From contig NZ_PDKF01000004.1 of the NCBI RefSeq assembly GCF_004118855.1, forward strand, positions 221,911 through 285,910: a stretch of 64,000 nt of DNA, given 5' to 3'. This DNA is from Arcobacter sp. CECT 8983. GTDB taxonomy: Bacteria; Campylobacterota; Campylobacteria; Campylobacterales; Arcobacteraceae. Within the stretch, counting starts at the first letter, position 1, and each line of letters starts with the position of its first letter. The notes beneath the pieces were generated by a model. The model was not told where the DNA came from. It searched no databases and saw only the letters and a program-made list of their open reading frames with translations. The translations under genes were made by a program, and so were the position numbers. Positions 9,474 through 16,809 of this stretch are shown piece after piece.

Positions 9474-11351
9474 TTAGTGATCGTGTGCCTCACCAGCATT
9501 ATTCGGAAGTCTAATTTGTTCAACTAGTTCTTGAATATGTTGTGGTGGCTCAGGAGTCATTCTAGATACTACAAGAGCAACAATTAAGTGTAAAATTGTA
9601 CCAATTGTACCAATACCTGTTGGGTGAATTCCTAAGAAATAATCTTCTGGTTTTCCACCTAAGAATACAAAGTAAATAATGTATCCGAATGTGAAGATTA
9701 AACCAGTTAAAATACCAGCAATCGCACCTTCTTTGTTCATTCTCTTATCAAATATCCCTAAGATAATTGTTGGGAAGAATGCTGCTGCAGCTAGACCGAA
9801 TGCAAATGCAACAACCTGTGCAACGAAACCTGGAGGGTTAATTCCTAAGTATCCTGCAATACAAATTGCAACGATAGCTGAAATTCTAGCCCACATTAAT
9901 TCTGATTTCTCAGTTAATTTAGATTTTCCTGTGTCAGGATCTCTAAAGATTACTTGACCCATTAAGTCATGTGAAATTGCTGATGCAATTACAAGTAATA
10001 GACCTGCTGCTGTAGATAATGCTGCTGCAAGACCACCAGCTGCAATGAATGCAATTACCCAGTTAGGTAAGTTAGCAATTTCAGGGTTAGCAAGTACCAT
10101 GATATCTCTATCTACATAAAGCTCATTTTCAATTTTTCCAGAGTTAGCTGCTGGTTTACCATTAGTTGTAACTCTTTGACCATGTTCACCAACTTTTTCA
10201 CCATCGAATGCTGGTTTACCTTTTGGTCCATCAAATGCTGCACCTGGTGCATATTGGATTTTTCCATCACCATTTCTATCAGTCCAAGCAATTAATCCAC
10301 CATTTTCCCAAGTTTTAAACCAGTTACCATTATTTGGAGTTCCATCTGCATGTTTTAATTCTCCGTTAATAAATGCTGAGTATTCAACATTTTGAACGTT
10401 TTTGATTAAGTTTAATCTTGAGAATGCTGCTACAGAAGAAATAGTTGTATACATAATTGCAATGAATACTAATGCCCAACCAGCAGAAATTCTAGCATCT
10501 TTAACAGTTGGAACTGTAAAGAATCTAACAATAACGTGTGGAAGACCAGCAGTACCAAGCATTAATGCTGTAGTTAACATAAACATGTTCCATAAGTTAC
10601 CTGGTTCAGTATATGCTTTAAATCCTAAGTCTGTTATAGCAGAATCAAGTGCATGTAATAGATAGGTTCCTTCAGGAATAGTTTTTACACCATCATTGAA
10701 TTCAAATACAGTTGTACTAAAAATACCTAATTGAGGTAAGAATGTATCAGTAACTTGTAATGATAAGAAAATTGCAGGAATCATATATGCAAAAATCATT
10801 ACAACATATTGAGCAACTTGTGTATAAGTAATACCTTTCATCCCTCCAAGTACTGAGTAGAAGAATACAATTGCCATACCAATGATAACACCTGTATTTA
10901 CATCAACTTGTAAGAATCTAGAGAATACAATACCAACACCTCTCATTTGTCCAGCAACATATGTGAACGAAACGAAGATAACTGAGATTACCGCAACAGT
11001 TCTAGCTACATTTGAGTAGTATCTATCACCAACGAAATCAGGTACTGTAAATTTACCAAACTTTCTTAAATAAGGAGCTAATAACATAGCAAGTAGAACA
11101 TATCCACCTGTCCAACCCATTAAGTAAGCACCACCATCAGAACCTTTAAATGCGATGATACCAGCTAATGAAATAAATGAAGCAGCTGACATCCAGTCTG
11201 CAGCAGTTGCCATACCATTTGCTACTGGGTGAACACCTCCACCAGCTACATAGAAATCTTTAGTAGATCCTGCTTTTGCCCAAAGTGCAATACCAATATA
11301 TACTGCAAATGAAATACCTACAAATAGGTAAATTAATGATTGTAATTCCAT
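9474..11351 (-). CDS. Sodium:solute symporter, VC_2705-like, with long extracytoplasmic insertion
   Basis: A 625-residue SSS-family transporter, related to but distinct from the ActP pair; the DUF4212 partner upstream is typical of the VC_2705 subfamily. Family motifs are present ([42 protein letters not shown]). Between helices, around residues 330-425, there is a hydrophilic insertion that includes an EF-hand-like loop DRNGDGKI (358-365) and Gly/Asn-rich sequence; it makes the protein some 75 residues longer than ActP. It lies 12 bases downstream of the DUF4212 gene. The substrate is probably a short-chain carboxylate, by family analogy only. Confidence 0.88.
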   Translation of the reverse strand: MELQSLIYLFVGISFAVYIGIALWAKAGSTKDFYVAGGGVHPVANGMATAADWMSAASFISLAGIIAFKGSDGGAYLMGWTGGYVLLAMLLAPYLRKFGKFTVPDFVGDRYYSNVARTVAVISVIFVSFTYVAGQMRGVGIVFSRFLQVDVNTGVIIGMAIVFFYSVLGGMKGITYTQVAQYVVMIFAYMIPAIFLSLQVTDTFLPQLGIFSTTVFEFNDGVKTIPEGTYLLHALDSAITDLGFKAYTEPGNLWNMFMLTTALMLGTAGLPHVIVRFFTVPTVKDARISAGWALVFIAIMYTTISSVAAFSRLNLIKNVQNVEYSAFINGELKHADGTPNNGNWFKTWENGGLIAWTDRNGDGKIQYAPGAAFDGPKGKPAFDGEKVGEHGQRVTTNGKPAANSGKIENELYVDRDIMVLANPEIANLPNWVIAFIAAGGLAAALSTAAGLLLVIASAISHDLMGQVIFRDPDTGKSKLTEKSELMWARISAIVAICIAGYLGINPPGFVAQVVAFAFGLAAAAFFPTIILGIFDKRMNKEGAIAGILTGLIFTFGYIIYFVFLGGKPEDYFLGIHPTGIGTIGTILHLIVALVVSRMTPEPPQHIQELVEQIRLPNNAGEAHDH

Positions 11352-11363
11352 CTTATAAATCTC

Positions 11364-11618
11364 CTATTCGTGTACGCCATATTTTTCATCAATCGCTGTC
11401 ATTTTTGCAACATATACAAAAATAAGGATTACGAAAACATAGATAGACCCTTGTTGGGCAAACCAGAAACCTAATTTAACACCACTGATTTCAATAGTAT
11501 TAAGTTCATTTATGAATAAAATTCCACAACCGAAAGAAACAACAAACCAAACTACTAATAACTTAAGAATAGTAGAAATGTTCTCTTTCCAATAAGCTTG
11601 AGCTTTTTCTGGACTCAT
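11364..11618 (-). CDS. DUF4212 small membrane protein, symporter partner
   Basis: An 84-residue protein with two hydrophobic segments (about 18-36 and 50-72) and the opening SPEKAQAYWKENI typical of DUF4212. It is encoded upstream of the symporter, the place DUF485 takes in the actP operons. Start at 11618 is supported by AAAGGAGT. Upstream on the minus strand is a good -10 (TATACT, 11683-11678), and the tandem hexamer site 11694-11710 sits where a -35 would be. Confidence 0.87.
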   Translation of the reverse strand: MSPEKAQAYWKENISTILKLLVVWFVVSFGCGILFINELNTIEISGVKLGFWFAQQGSIYVFVILIFVYVAKMTAIDEKYGVHE

Positions 11619-11693
11619 AAGTACTCCTTTATAAGTTTTACTAAAAAGTAAATCCTTTTCAGTAATTCAACATTGTAAGTATAATAACAGTTT

Positions 11694-11710
11694 GTAGCAA
11701 AAGGGTAGCA
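11694..11710 (-). promoter_or_regulatory. Tandem hexamer site at -35 position of DUF4212 promoter
   Basis: Minus-strand TGCTAC, CCTTT, TGCTAC: an exact direct repeat with an 11-base period. It ends 10 bases before the TATACT -10 element at 11683-11678, so it takes the place of the -35 as in class II activation by PhoB/OmpR regulators. A weaker second copy (TGCTAC-N5-TCCTAC) lies at 11744-11760, 50 bases upstream. The neighbouring regulator at 11795-12457 is the obvious candidate ligand. Confidence 0.55.
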
Positions 11711-11743
11711 ATTAAAAAAAAATCATAAAAAAATTTATATTTC

Positions 11744-11760
11744 GTAGGATTAACGTAGCA
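11744..11760 (-). promoter_or_regulatory. Second, imperfect tandem hexamer site
   Basis: Minus-strand TGCTAC, five bases, TCCTAC. It has the same 11-base period as 11694-11710 and lies 50 bases farther upstream of the DUF4212 operon, between it and the regulator gene. One mismatch to the repeat. Confidence 0.35.
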
Positions 11761-11763
11761 TTT

Positions 11764-11780
11764 AGGCTCTTTAAGAGCCT
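11764..11780 (-). terminator. Short hairpin after response-regulator gene
   Basis: AGGCTCT and AGAGCCT arms around a 3-base loop, 15 bases 3' of the regulator stop at 11795. The stem is G/C-rich for this genome, but there is no clear U-tract. Confidence 0.5.
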
Positions 11781-11794
11781 ATTAAAGGGGTTTG

Positions 11795-12457
11795 TTAAAC
11801 AGAATAATATCTGTCAATTTTATAGCCTAAACCTCGGATATTTTTAATAAAATCCTCTTTTAGTGCTTTTTTTAGTCTTGAAATCTCTGCTCTAATAGTA
11901 GGATTATCAATATTTTCCCCGCCCCAGATATCAACTCTAAATCTTTCGAAATCTACAATCATGTTGATATTAAGAGCCAAAATATGGATAATCTCTAGTT
12001 GTTTTTTTGTTAATGTTTGAGGTTCTCCATTAAAATAAAGAGTTTTTTCATTTTTTGAATATGAGTAGTTTTCTGAAAATCTCATATGAGATGTAGAACT
12101 TTGATCTTTTTTAAGTATTTGGTTTATTTTAATTCCAAGTTCTTCTAGATGGAAAGGTTTTTTAATATATTCTCTACAACCTAAATCATACGCTCTAGAA
12201 ATATCCTCAATATCTAATAAGGCTGATATATATATGGTAGGTATATACATCTTTTTATTATTGAGTTCTTGTAATATCTCAAAACCATCTTTTTTTGGAA
12301 CATTGATATCTAAGATAAGTAAATCATAACTAGAATCAACATTTTCAATAACATCTTCACCATTTGTGAAACTTTCAACCATGTGTCCAATATCTTTTAA
12401 ATATTCAGATATTGCATTGTTTAACATTATTTCATCTTCAAGAAGTAGTATTTTCAT
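11795..12457 (-). CDS. OmpR/PhoB-type response regulator
   Basis: A 220-residue regulator: receiver domain (1-115) with acidic pocket LEDE at 6-9, phospho-acceptor Asp50 in LLILDINVPKKDG and the conserved KKPF lysine near 105, then a winged-helix DNA-binding domain (about 130-218) ending in RGLGYKID. Its start overlaps the 3' end of the histidine kinase gene by 20 bases, so they form one cotranscribed two-component system. It lies next to the third symporter operon, and repeated 11-base-period sites occur upstream of all three symporter operons, so control of short-chain acid uptake is a reasonable inference. Confidence 0.9.
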   Translation of the reverse strand: MKILLLEDEIMLNNAISEYLKDIGHMVESFTNGEDVIENVDSSYDLLILDINVPKKDGFEILQELNNKKMYIPTIYISALLDIEDISRAYDLGCREYIKKPFHLEELGIKINQILKKDQSSTSHMRFSENYSYSKNEKTLYFNGEPQTLTKKQLEIIHILALNINMIVDFERFRVDIWGGENIDNPTIRAEISRLKKALKEDFIKNIRGLGYKIDRYYSV

Positions 12458-14021
12458 TTATTCTAAACCTATACGTAAATTTTGTATCTTTATCGTTTGA
12501 ATCAAGATTAATTATAACTAAATTTTTATCACATATCTCTTTTACAATCCTAAGCCCCAAACCAAAGCCACCACGAGAACTATTCTCCCTATAAAAATCA
12601 CTAAAAATCTTATCTTTATTTTCAATTTTTTCTGAATTTGTTTTTACTGAGAATTCAACAATATCATCATTAAAGTAAGATAGTCTTATATAAATAGGTG
12701 ATTTTGGTTTTGAGTATTTAATTGAATTAGAAATATTATTATCAACAATTCTTTGTAGTTCTGTATTGTTAAATTTGATATAAATATCTTCTTCAATATT
12801 GTTAATAAAGTATAAATCATTAGCTTGCGCAATTGAATCAAAAAAATTAAGTCTTTCAATTAAGTATTGTGAAAAATTAATATACTCTTTTGGATACTCA
12901 ACTCTATCTTTTTTGATTAAGTATGATAAATCATCATAAATATATTGAATGATTTTTGCTCCACTTTCTATATTTGCAATATATTTATTTGATGGAGTAT
13001 TTCTTTTTAATAAATCAATATTAGTTCTAATAATAGAAAGTGGTGTATTTACTTCATGTACTGAATTTTTTAAAAACCTTTTTTGCGATTCAACTAAATC
13101 ACTTAAGGCTTTTGTTTGTTCATCTACTTTATCTTCTAAGTGTTTATTTAAGCCTTCAAGCATTTGATTTTTATCTTTTATATTATGCATTGCATCATAG
13201 GCATAGTTTGCAATTACTTTGAACTCTCCAAATATAAGTCTATTTTGACTTATTCTAGTATCTGACTTTTGTGTTTCTTTTAAATATTTACCTATCTCTT
13301 TTACATCATTAACAATTAAAATTGTGGCATTTTTATAAATAAAAATTGAGTAAAGAACTAACATAATAGTTAGTGATAGTATTTGTAGAATGTAGTTTGA
13401 GATTTTTTCATCATGCTCTTTCTTTTTTTCATTAATAAGTGCATCAATTTCATCTAAATATATACCTTTTCCTATTGTCCAGTTCCAAGGTTTATATGAT
13501 AAAGCATAAGAAATTTTAAGAGCTTCATCTTTTAATTTTGGTTTATACCAGATATATTTTACAAAGCCACCATCTTTTTTCTTTGAAATATCAATTAACT
13601 CTTTTATAACTCTTTTACCTGTTGGGTCTTTAAATTCATAAAGGTTTTTCCCTATATTACTACTTGAAATAGGGTAGTAAAGTGAAGTTCCTTTAAAGTC
13701 ATATATAAAAAGATAGTCATCAATGCTATTTTTATCTCTCATCATTTCTATAGCATTTAAAATATCATCTTGTATTTCTTTCTCACTTTTTTTATTTTTA
13801 TATTTGTTGTGATAATAGTCTATAAATTTAAGTGTTTTTTTTATGTCAGATTGAATAAGGTCTTTTTGCTTTGAAAAGTAATCATTCTTCATAATTTGAA
13901 TTTTTTCATTAAAATCATCAAAAGCATTGTCAATAATAATAAATGTAAAAGATGAAGTTAAAAAGATAATGAAAACAATACTATAAAGAATTAAGTGGTA
14001 TAAAGATTTAGCTCTTATCAT
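12438..14021 (-). CDS. Cache-domain sensor histidine kinase
   Basis: A 527-residue membrane kinase. One helix near residues 12-30, a periplasmic single-Cache-type domain (about 35-205, with DYLFIYDFKGTSLYYP and the motif KPWNWTIGKGIYLDEID), a second helix near 210-230, a coiled linker, a HisKA domain with His322 in NSVHEVNTPLS, and an HATPase domain with N box DNNISNSIKYS and G box GGFGLGLRIVKEI. Cache domains of this kind commonly bind small carboxylates. It is the partner of the overlapping regulator gene. Ligand unknown; a short-chain organic acid is suggested by the neighbouring symporters. Confidence 0.9.
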   Translation of the reverse strand: MIRAKSLYHLILYSIVFIIFLTSSFTFIIIDNAFDDFNEKIQIMKNDYFSKQKDLIQSDIKKTLKFIDYYHNKYKNKKSEKEIQDDILNAIEMMRDKNSIDDYLFIYDFKGTSLYYPISSSNIGKNLYEFKDPTGKRVIKELIDISKKKDGGFVKYIWYKPKLKDEALKISYALSYKPWNWTIGKGIYLDEIDALINEKKKEHDEKISNYILQILSLTIMLVLYSIFIYKNATILIVNDVKEIGKYLKETQKSDTRISQNRLIFGEFKVIANYAYDAMHNIKDKNQMLEGLNKHLEDKVDEQTKALSDLVESQKRFLKNSVHEVNTPLSIIRTNIDLLKRNTPSNKYIANIESGAKIIQYIYDDLSYLIKKDRVEYPKEYINFSQYLIERLNFFDSIAQANDLYFINNIEEDIYIKFNNTELQRIVDNNISNSIKYSKPKSPIYIRLSYFNDDIVEFSVKTNSEKIENKDKIFSDFYRENSSRGGFGLGLRIVKEICDKNLVIINLDSNDKDTKFTYRFRINENTTS

Positions 14022-14116
14022 TAATTTTAATATTCCTCAATTTAAATAACAAAAAAGGATAGCTAAATAATAATAAATATTTTATAAAATAGTGTATGAA
14101 TTGTGTAAATAAGAAG

Positions 14117-14193
14117 TGGCGCGGTTGACGAGACTCGAACTCGCGACCTCCTGCGTGACAGGCAGGCATTCTAACCAACTAAACTACAACCGC
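14117..14193 (-). tRNA. tRNA-Asp (anticodon GTC)
   Basis: Cloverleaf read on the minus strand: acceptor GCGGTTG pairs with CAACCGC; the anticodon arm CCTGC-CTGTCAC-GCAGG carries GTC; the T-arm has GTTCGAGTC. CCA is encoded at 14119-14117. It is the last gene of the four-tRNA cluster. Confidence 0.97.
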
Positions 14194-14205
14194 ACAACTT
14201 AAAAA

Positions 14206-14281
14206 TGGTGGTCGATAGTGGACTCGAACCACTGACATCTACCTTGTAAGGGTAGCGCTCTACCAACTGAGCTAATCGACC
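14206..14281 (-). tRNA. tRNA-Val (anticodon TAC)
   Basis: Minus-strand cloverleaf with acceptor GGTCGAT/ATCGACC, anticodon arm CTACC-CTTACAA-GGTAG (anticodon TAC), T-loop GTTCGAGTC and encoded CCA. It is separated by 12 bases from tRNA-Asp. Confidence 0.97.
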
Positions 14282-14288
14282 AAAGTGA

Positions 14289-14363
14289 TGGTGACCCCTA
14301 GGAGACTCGAACTCCTGTGGCATGGATGAAAACCATGAATCCTAACCGCTAGATGAAGGGGCC
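14289..14363 (-). tRNA. tRNA-Glu (anticodon TTC)
   Basis: Minus-strand cloverleaf: acceptor GGCCCCT pairs with AGGGGTC (one G-U pair); anticodon arm CATGG-TTTTCAT-CCATG gives TTC; T-loop GTTCGAGTC; CCA encoded. Confidence 0.97.
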
Positions 14364-14386
14364 AACACAATAAAATTTTAAATAAC

Positions 14387-14462
14387 TGGTGACCCGTGAA
14401 GGATTCGAACCTTCGGCCACCTCCTTAAAAGGGAGATGCTCTACCAGCTGAGCTAACGGGTC
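14387..14462 (-). tRNA. tRNA-Lys (anticodon TTT)
   Basis: First gene of the cluster. Acceptor GACCCGT/ACGGGTC, anticodon arm TCTCC-CTTTTAA-GGAGG with anticodon TTT, T-loop GTTCGAATC, CCA encoded. The consensus promoter at 14505-14533 lies about 40 bases upstream. Confidence 0.97.
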
Positions 14463-14504
14463 ATTTTACCATTTTTTGAATCGTTGTTCTCAAAATGGAC
14501 TGGA

Positions 14505-14533
14505 ATTATAATAGGTTTTTTTTTATTTGTCAA
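14505..14533 (-). promoter_or_regulatory. Consensus sigma-70 promoter for the tRNA cluster
   Basis: On the minus strand TTGACA (14533-14528), exactly 17 bases, TATAAT (14510-14505): both hexamers match consensus, which is rare in this A/T-rich window. The -35 is inside the last codons and stop of the cinA-type gene (LDK-stop), so the promoter overlaps the upstream coding end. Predicted start is just ahead of tRNA-Lys. Confidence 0.85.
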
Positions 14534-15017
14534 GGGTTTTTAGAAAAAATTTTGAAATTTTTTCTAAACTTTTCTCTGCTGCTTTATTTTGAACTTCATT
14601 TCTAGAACCTAAAAAGTGACAAATTTCAATATCTTTACCTTCATTAATTCCCATAATACCGATTACTACTGTACCAACTGGTTTGTTTTTTGTTCCGCCA
14701 TCAGGTCCAGCGACTCCACTTACTGCAATGGCATAGTCTGCATCAAACTTTTTAATGACACCTTCTAACATCTCTTCAACGACTTGAACACTAACAGCAC
14801 CAAACTTTTCTAAAGTTTCTACTTTTACATTTAATTCTTGAGATTTTATTTTATTTGAGTATGAAACAATTGCACCATTGAATATATTTGAGGAACCTGC
14901 TATTTCAGTTATTTTTGAAGCTATAAGTCCACCTGTGCAACTTTCAGCTGTTGTAATAGTCTTTTTATGAAGTTTAAGCAGGTTTTGCAGTTCCTGCATA
15001 TCTTTTTGAGTAAACAT
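14523..15017 (-). CDS. pncC: CinA-family nicotinamide-nucleotide amidase (PncC type)
   Basis: A 164-residue stand-alone CinA C-terminal domain. Motifs TTAESCTGGLIASKITE (with the catalytic Ser near residue 24), FNGAIVSYSN and AVSGVAGPDGG match NMN deamidases of the PncC/CinA family, which recycle nicotinamide mononucleotide to NaMN. The N-terminal CinA domain is absent, as in E. coli PncC. It stands alone, between mqo and the tRNA cluster; its 3' end hosts the tRNA promoter. Confidence 0.88.
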   Translation of the reverse strand: MFTQKDMQELQNLLKLHKKTITTAESCTGGLIASKITEIAGSSNIFNGAIVSYSNKIKSQELNVKVETLEKFGAVSVQVVEEMLEGVIKKFDADYAIAVSGVAGPDGGTKNKPVGTVVIGIMGINEGKDIEICHFLGSRNEVQNKAAEKSLEKISKFFLKTLDK

Positions 15018-15052
15018 TGTATTTATATACTATTATATATGTATATATTAAA

Positions 15053-15083
15053 GAAAACTAATAGGAAAATCCTATTAGTTTTC
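15053..15083 (-). terminator. Rho-independent terminator of mqo
   Basis: Perfect 14-base arms (15053-15066 and 15070-15083) with a 3-base loop, followed on the minus strand by a T-rich tail. The mqo stop codon at 15075-15077 lies inside the upstream arm. Confidence 0.8.
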
Positions 15084-16433
15084 TCTTTCTGTTAATTCGT
15101 CTAAGAATTTATCTTCATCAAATGTTAGATTTAAATAATCTGCAACAATTTTGATATCTCTTTCTGCATTTCCTAAACAAGATGTAGCACCAGGACTTGG
15201 AGTCATATTAAATAAGATTCCTCCACCTGGGTTAATTGAAGCTTCACCTAACATAAGTTTTTGTTCTTTTTTATCAAGTACTTGTGGTCTTACTCCACCA
15301 AAGCCTTTTGCATACTCAATATCTTCTGTACTTAAAGAAGGAACAATTTTTTGTGCATCTTTAACAAAAAGACCTTTATTGATTCCTGGAACTTCAAATA
15401 AGAAGTTTCTAAATACATAATTTCTAATTTCAGAGTCTTTTAATAAATCCCAGAAAATTTTAATAGTATCTCCACCAATGTTCATTGTTTTTAAACATTC
15501 TAAGAAAGATTTACCACCTTTATATCTTTCAAGTACTGCAAGTGCAAGGGCAGTTGGTCCAAATCTAGTTTTTCCATCACAAAGAATATCTGGGTCTCCA
15601 TGAAGTGCTGCAAATGGAAGTTTTGGATTTTGTACCATGTAAACTTTTCCATTTAAGTATTTATCATTAGTAATATAGAAAGATCCCGCCATAGAAAGTG
15701 AACCCATGTGTTTTCCATATCCCATTTTATGTGCAAGGTGTAATGAGTGAGCACCTGCATTTACTACAACAAAGTCAGCAGTATAAACTGAACCACTTGT
15801 TGTTGTAATTTTATATATATCACCTACTTTTTCAATTTCATCTACTCTAGCGTTGAAATAAACGTCAGTTTCAACACCTTCTTGTTCTTGTGCTGCTTTA
15901 ACTAATTCTTTAGTCATTTCTCCAAAATCAACAGTTGTGTACTCACTTTGAGTTCCCATTGCTAAAATTGGTTCTGGTCTATCTTTTGTTCTTTCTTTAT
16001 CTGCATATACTAATAAAGGTTCTTTTTCTCTTAAATCTTCTTTATCCCATAATTCTAAGTAAGGGAATAGTTCTTTAAATTCTTCATATCTATTTTTTAT
16101 AAATTCAACTTCTTTTTCACCTACACCTAAAGCCATCTTTTGATGAGCAAACATGATTTTATCTTGAAGTCCATATTGTAAACAGAACTTTTCAATCATT
16201 TTTGCAGTTCTTTTTGTGATTTTTGCTTTATCTAAAGTATAATTAGTTTCAATATCTCCTACGTGGATAGTTTGAGAGTTACTAGTTCCTTTAGAGTTTA
16301 ATGTTGCTAAATCTTCATACTTTTCTAGCATACATACACTTTTTGCATCTGTATATCTAGCGATTTCATAAAAAAGTGCAGCACCAGAAATTCCACCACC
16401 TACAATTGCAACTTGATAATGTTTTGTACTCAT
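15075..16433 (-). CDS. mqo: Malate:quinone oxidoreductase, epsilon type
   Basis: A 452-residue FAD-dependent dehydrogenase. The Rossmann motif GGGISG is at residues 12-17, followed by SQTIHVGDIETNYTLDKAK, AGSFYITND, VQNPKLPFAALHGDPD and a C-terminal FNMTPSPGATSCLGNAE. These segments match the malate:quinone oxidoreductases of Helicobacter/Campylobacter, which oxidise malate to oxaloacetate and pass electrons to menaquinone at the inner face of the membrane. No signal peptide or membrane helix. Monocistronic, with its own terminator. A related 2-hydroxyacid substrate cannot be excluded. Confidence 0.88.
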   Translation of the reverse strand: MSTKHYQVAIVGGGISGAALFYEIARYTDAKSVCMLEKYEDLATLNSKGTSNSQTIHVGDIETNYTLDKAKITKRTAKMIEKFCLQYGLQDKIMFAHQKMALGVGEKEVEFIKNRYEEFKELFPYLELWDKEDLREKEPLLVYADKERTKDRPEPILAMGTQSEYTTVDFGEMTKELVKAAQEQEGVETDVYFNARVDEIEKVGDIYKITTTSGSVYTADFVVVNAGAHSLHLAHKMGYGKHMGSLSMAGSFYITNDKYLNGKVYMVQNPKLPFAALHGDPDILCDGKTRFGPTALALAVLERYKGGKSFLECLKTMNIGGDTIKIFWDLLKDSEIRNYVFRNFLFEVPGINKGLFVKDAQKIVPSLSTEDIEYAKGFGGVRPQVLDKKEQKLMLGEASINPGGGILFNMTPSPGATSCLGNAERDIKIVADYLNLTFDEDKFLDELTEREN

Positions 16434-16809
16434 ATTTATTTATTCCTATCATAGTTAATTTTTGCAAAAATTTTAACACATTTAACTTCAGTTTATATTA
16501 TAATTTTTAGCAAAGAGACTTTTCTTAAAGAAAATATGCGTAATAGTAACATTTTATTGATTTTTCTTCAATTTATTTTATACTCAAAATATGTACAAGT
16601 GATATAAAATATATGTTTTTTGTTTAATAAATTTTTTATATGTACATTTTTTGTACAAAAAATATCTTTTCATATTTATAAGTCTATATTATAAAAATAA
16701 ATCTTATTGATTTTTGTAAAATTTTTAACTTAGTCAAAATTAAATATCCTTTAGATATAATCTGCGATTTATACAAAGATAATAGAAATTGAGTTAAAAG
16801 GCTACAAAG
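16434..16809. other. Divergent intergenic region between mqo and ileS
   Basis: 376 bases, very A/T-rich, no gene seen. It holds the presumed mqo promoter on the minus strand and, for ileS, a clear -10 TATAAT at 16756-16761. A striking TGTACA-N5-TGTACA arrangement lies at 16641-16657, with another TGTACA at about 16590; these self-complementary words could be a regulator site for either gene. Confidence 0.5.
16641..16657. promoter_or_regulatory. TGTACA-N5-TGTACA palindromic repeat
   Basis: Two TGTACA hexamers, each its own reverse complement, with a T5 spacer, so the whole is both direct and inverted. It lies between divergent mqo and ileS. Function is unknown; an operator is possible. Confidence 0.3.
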
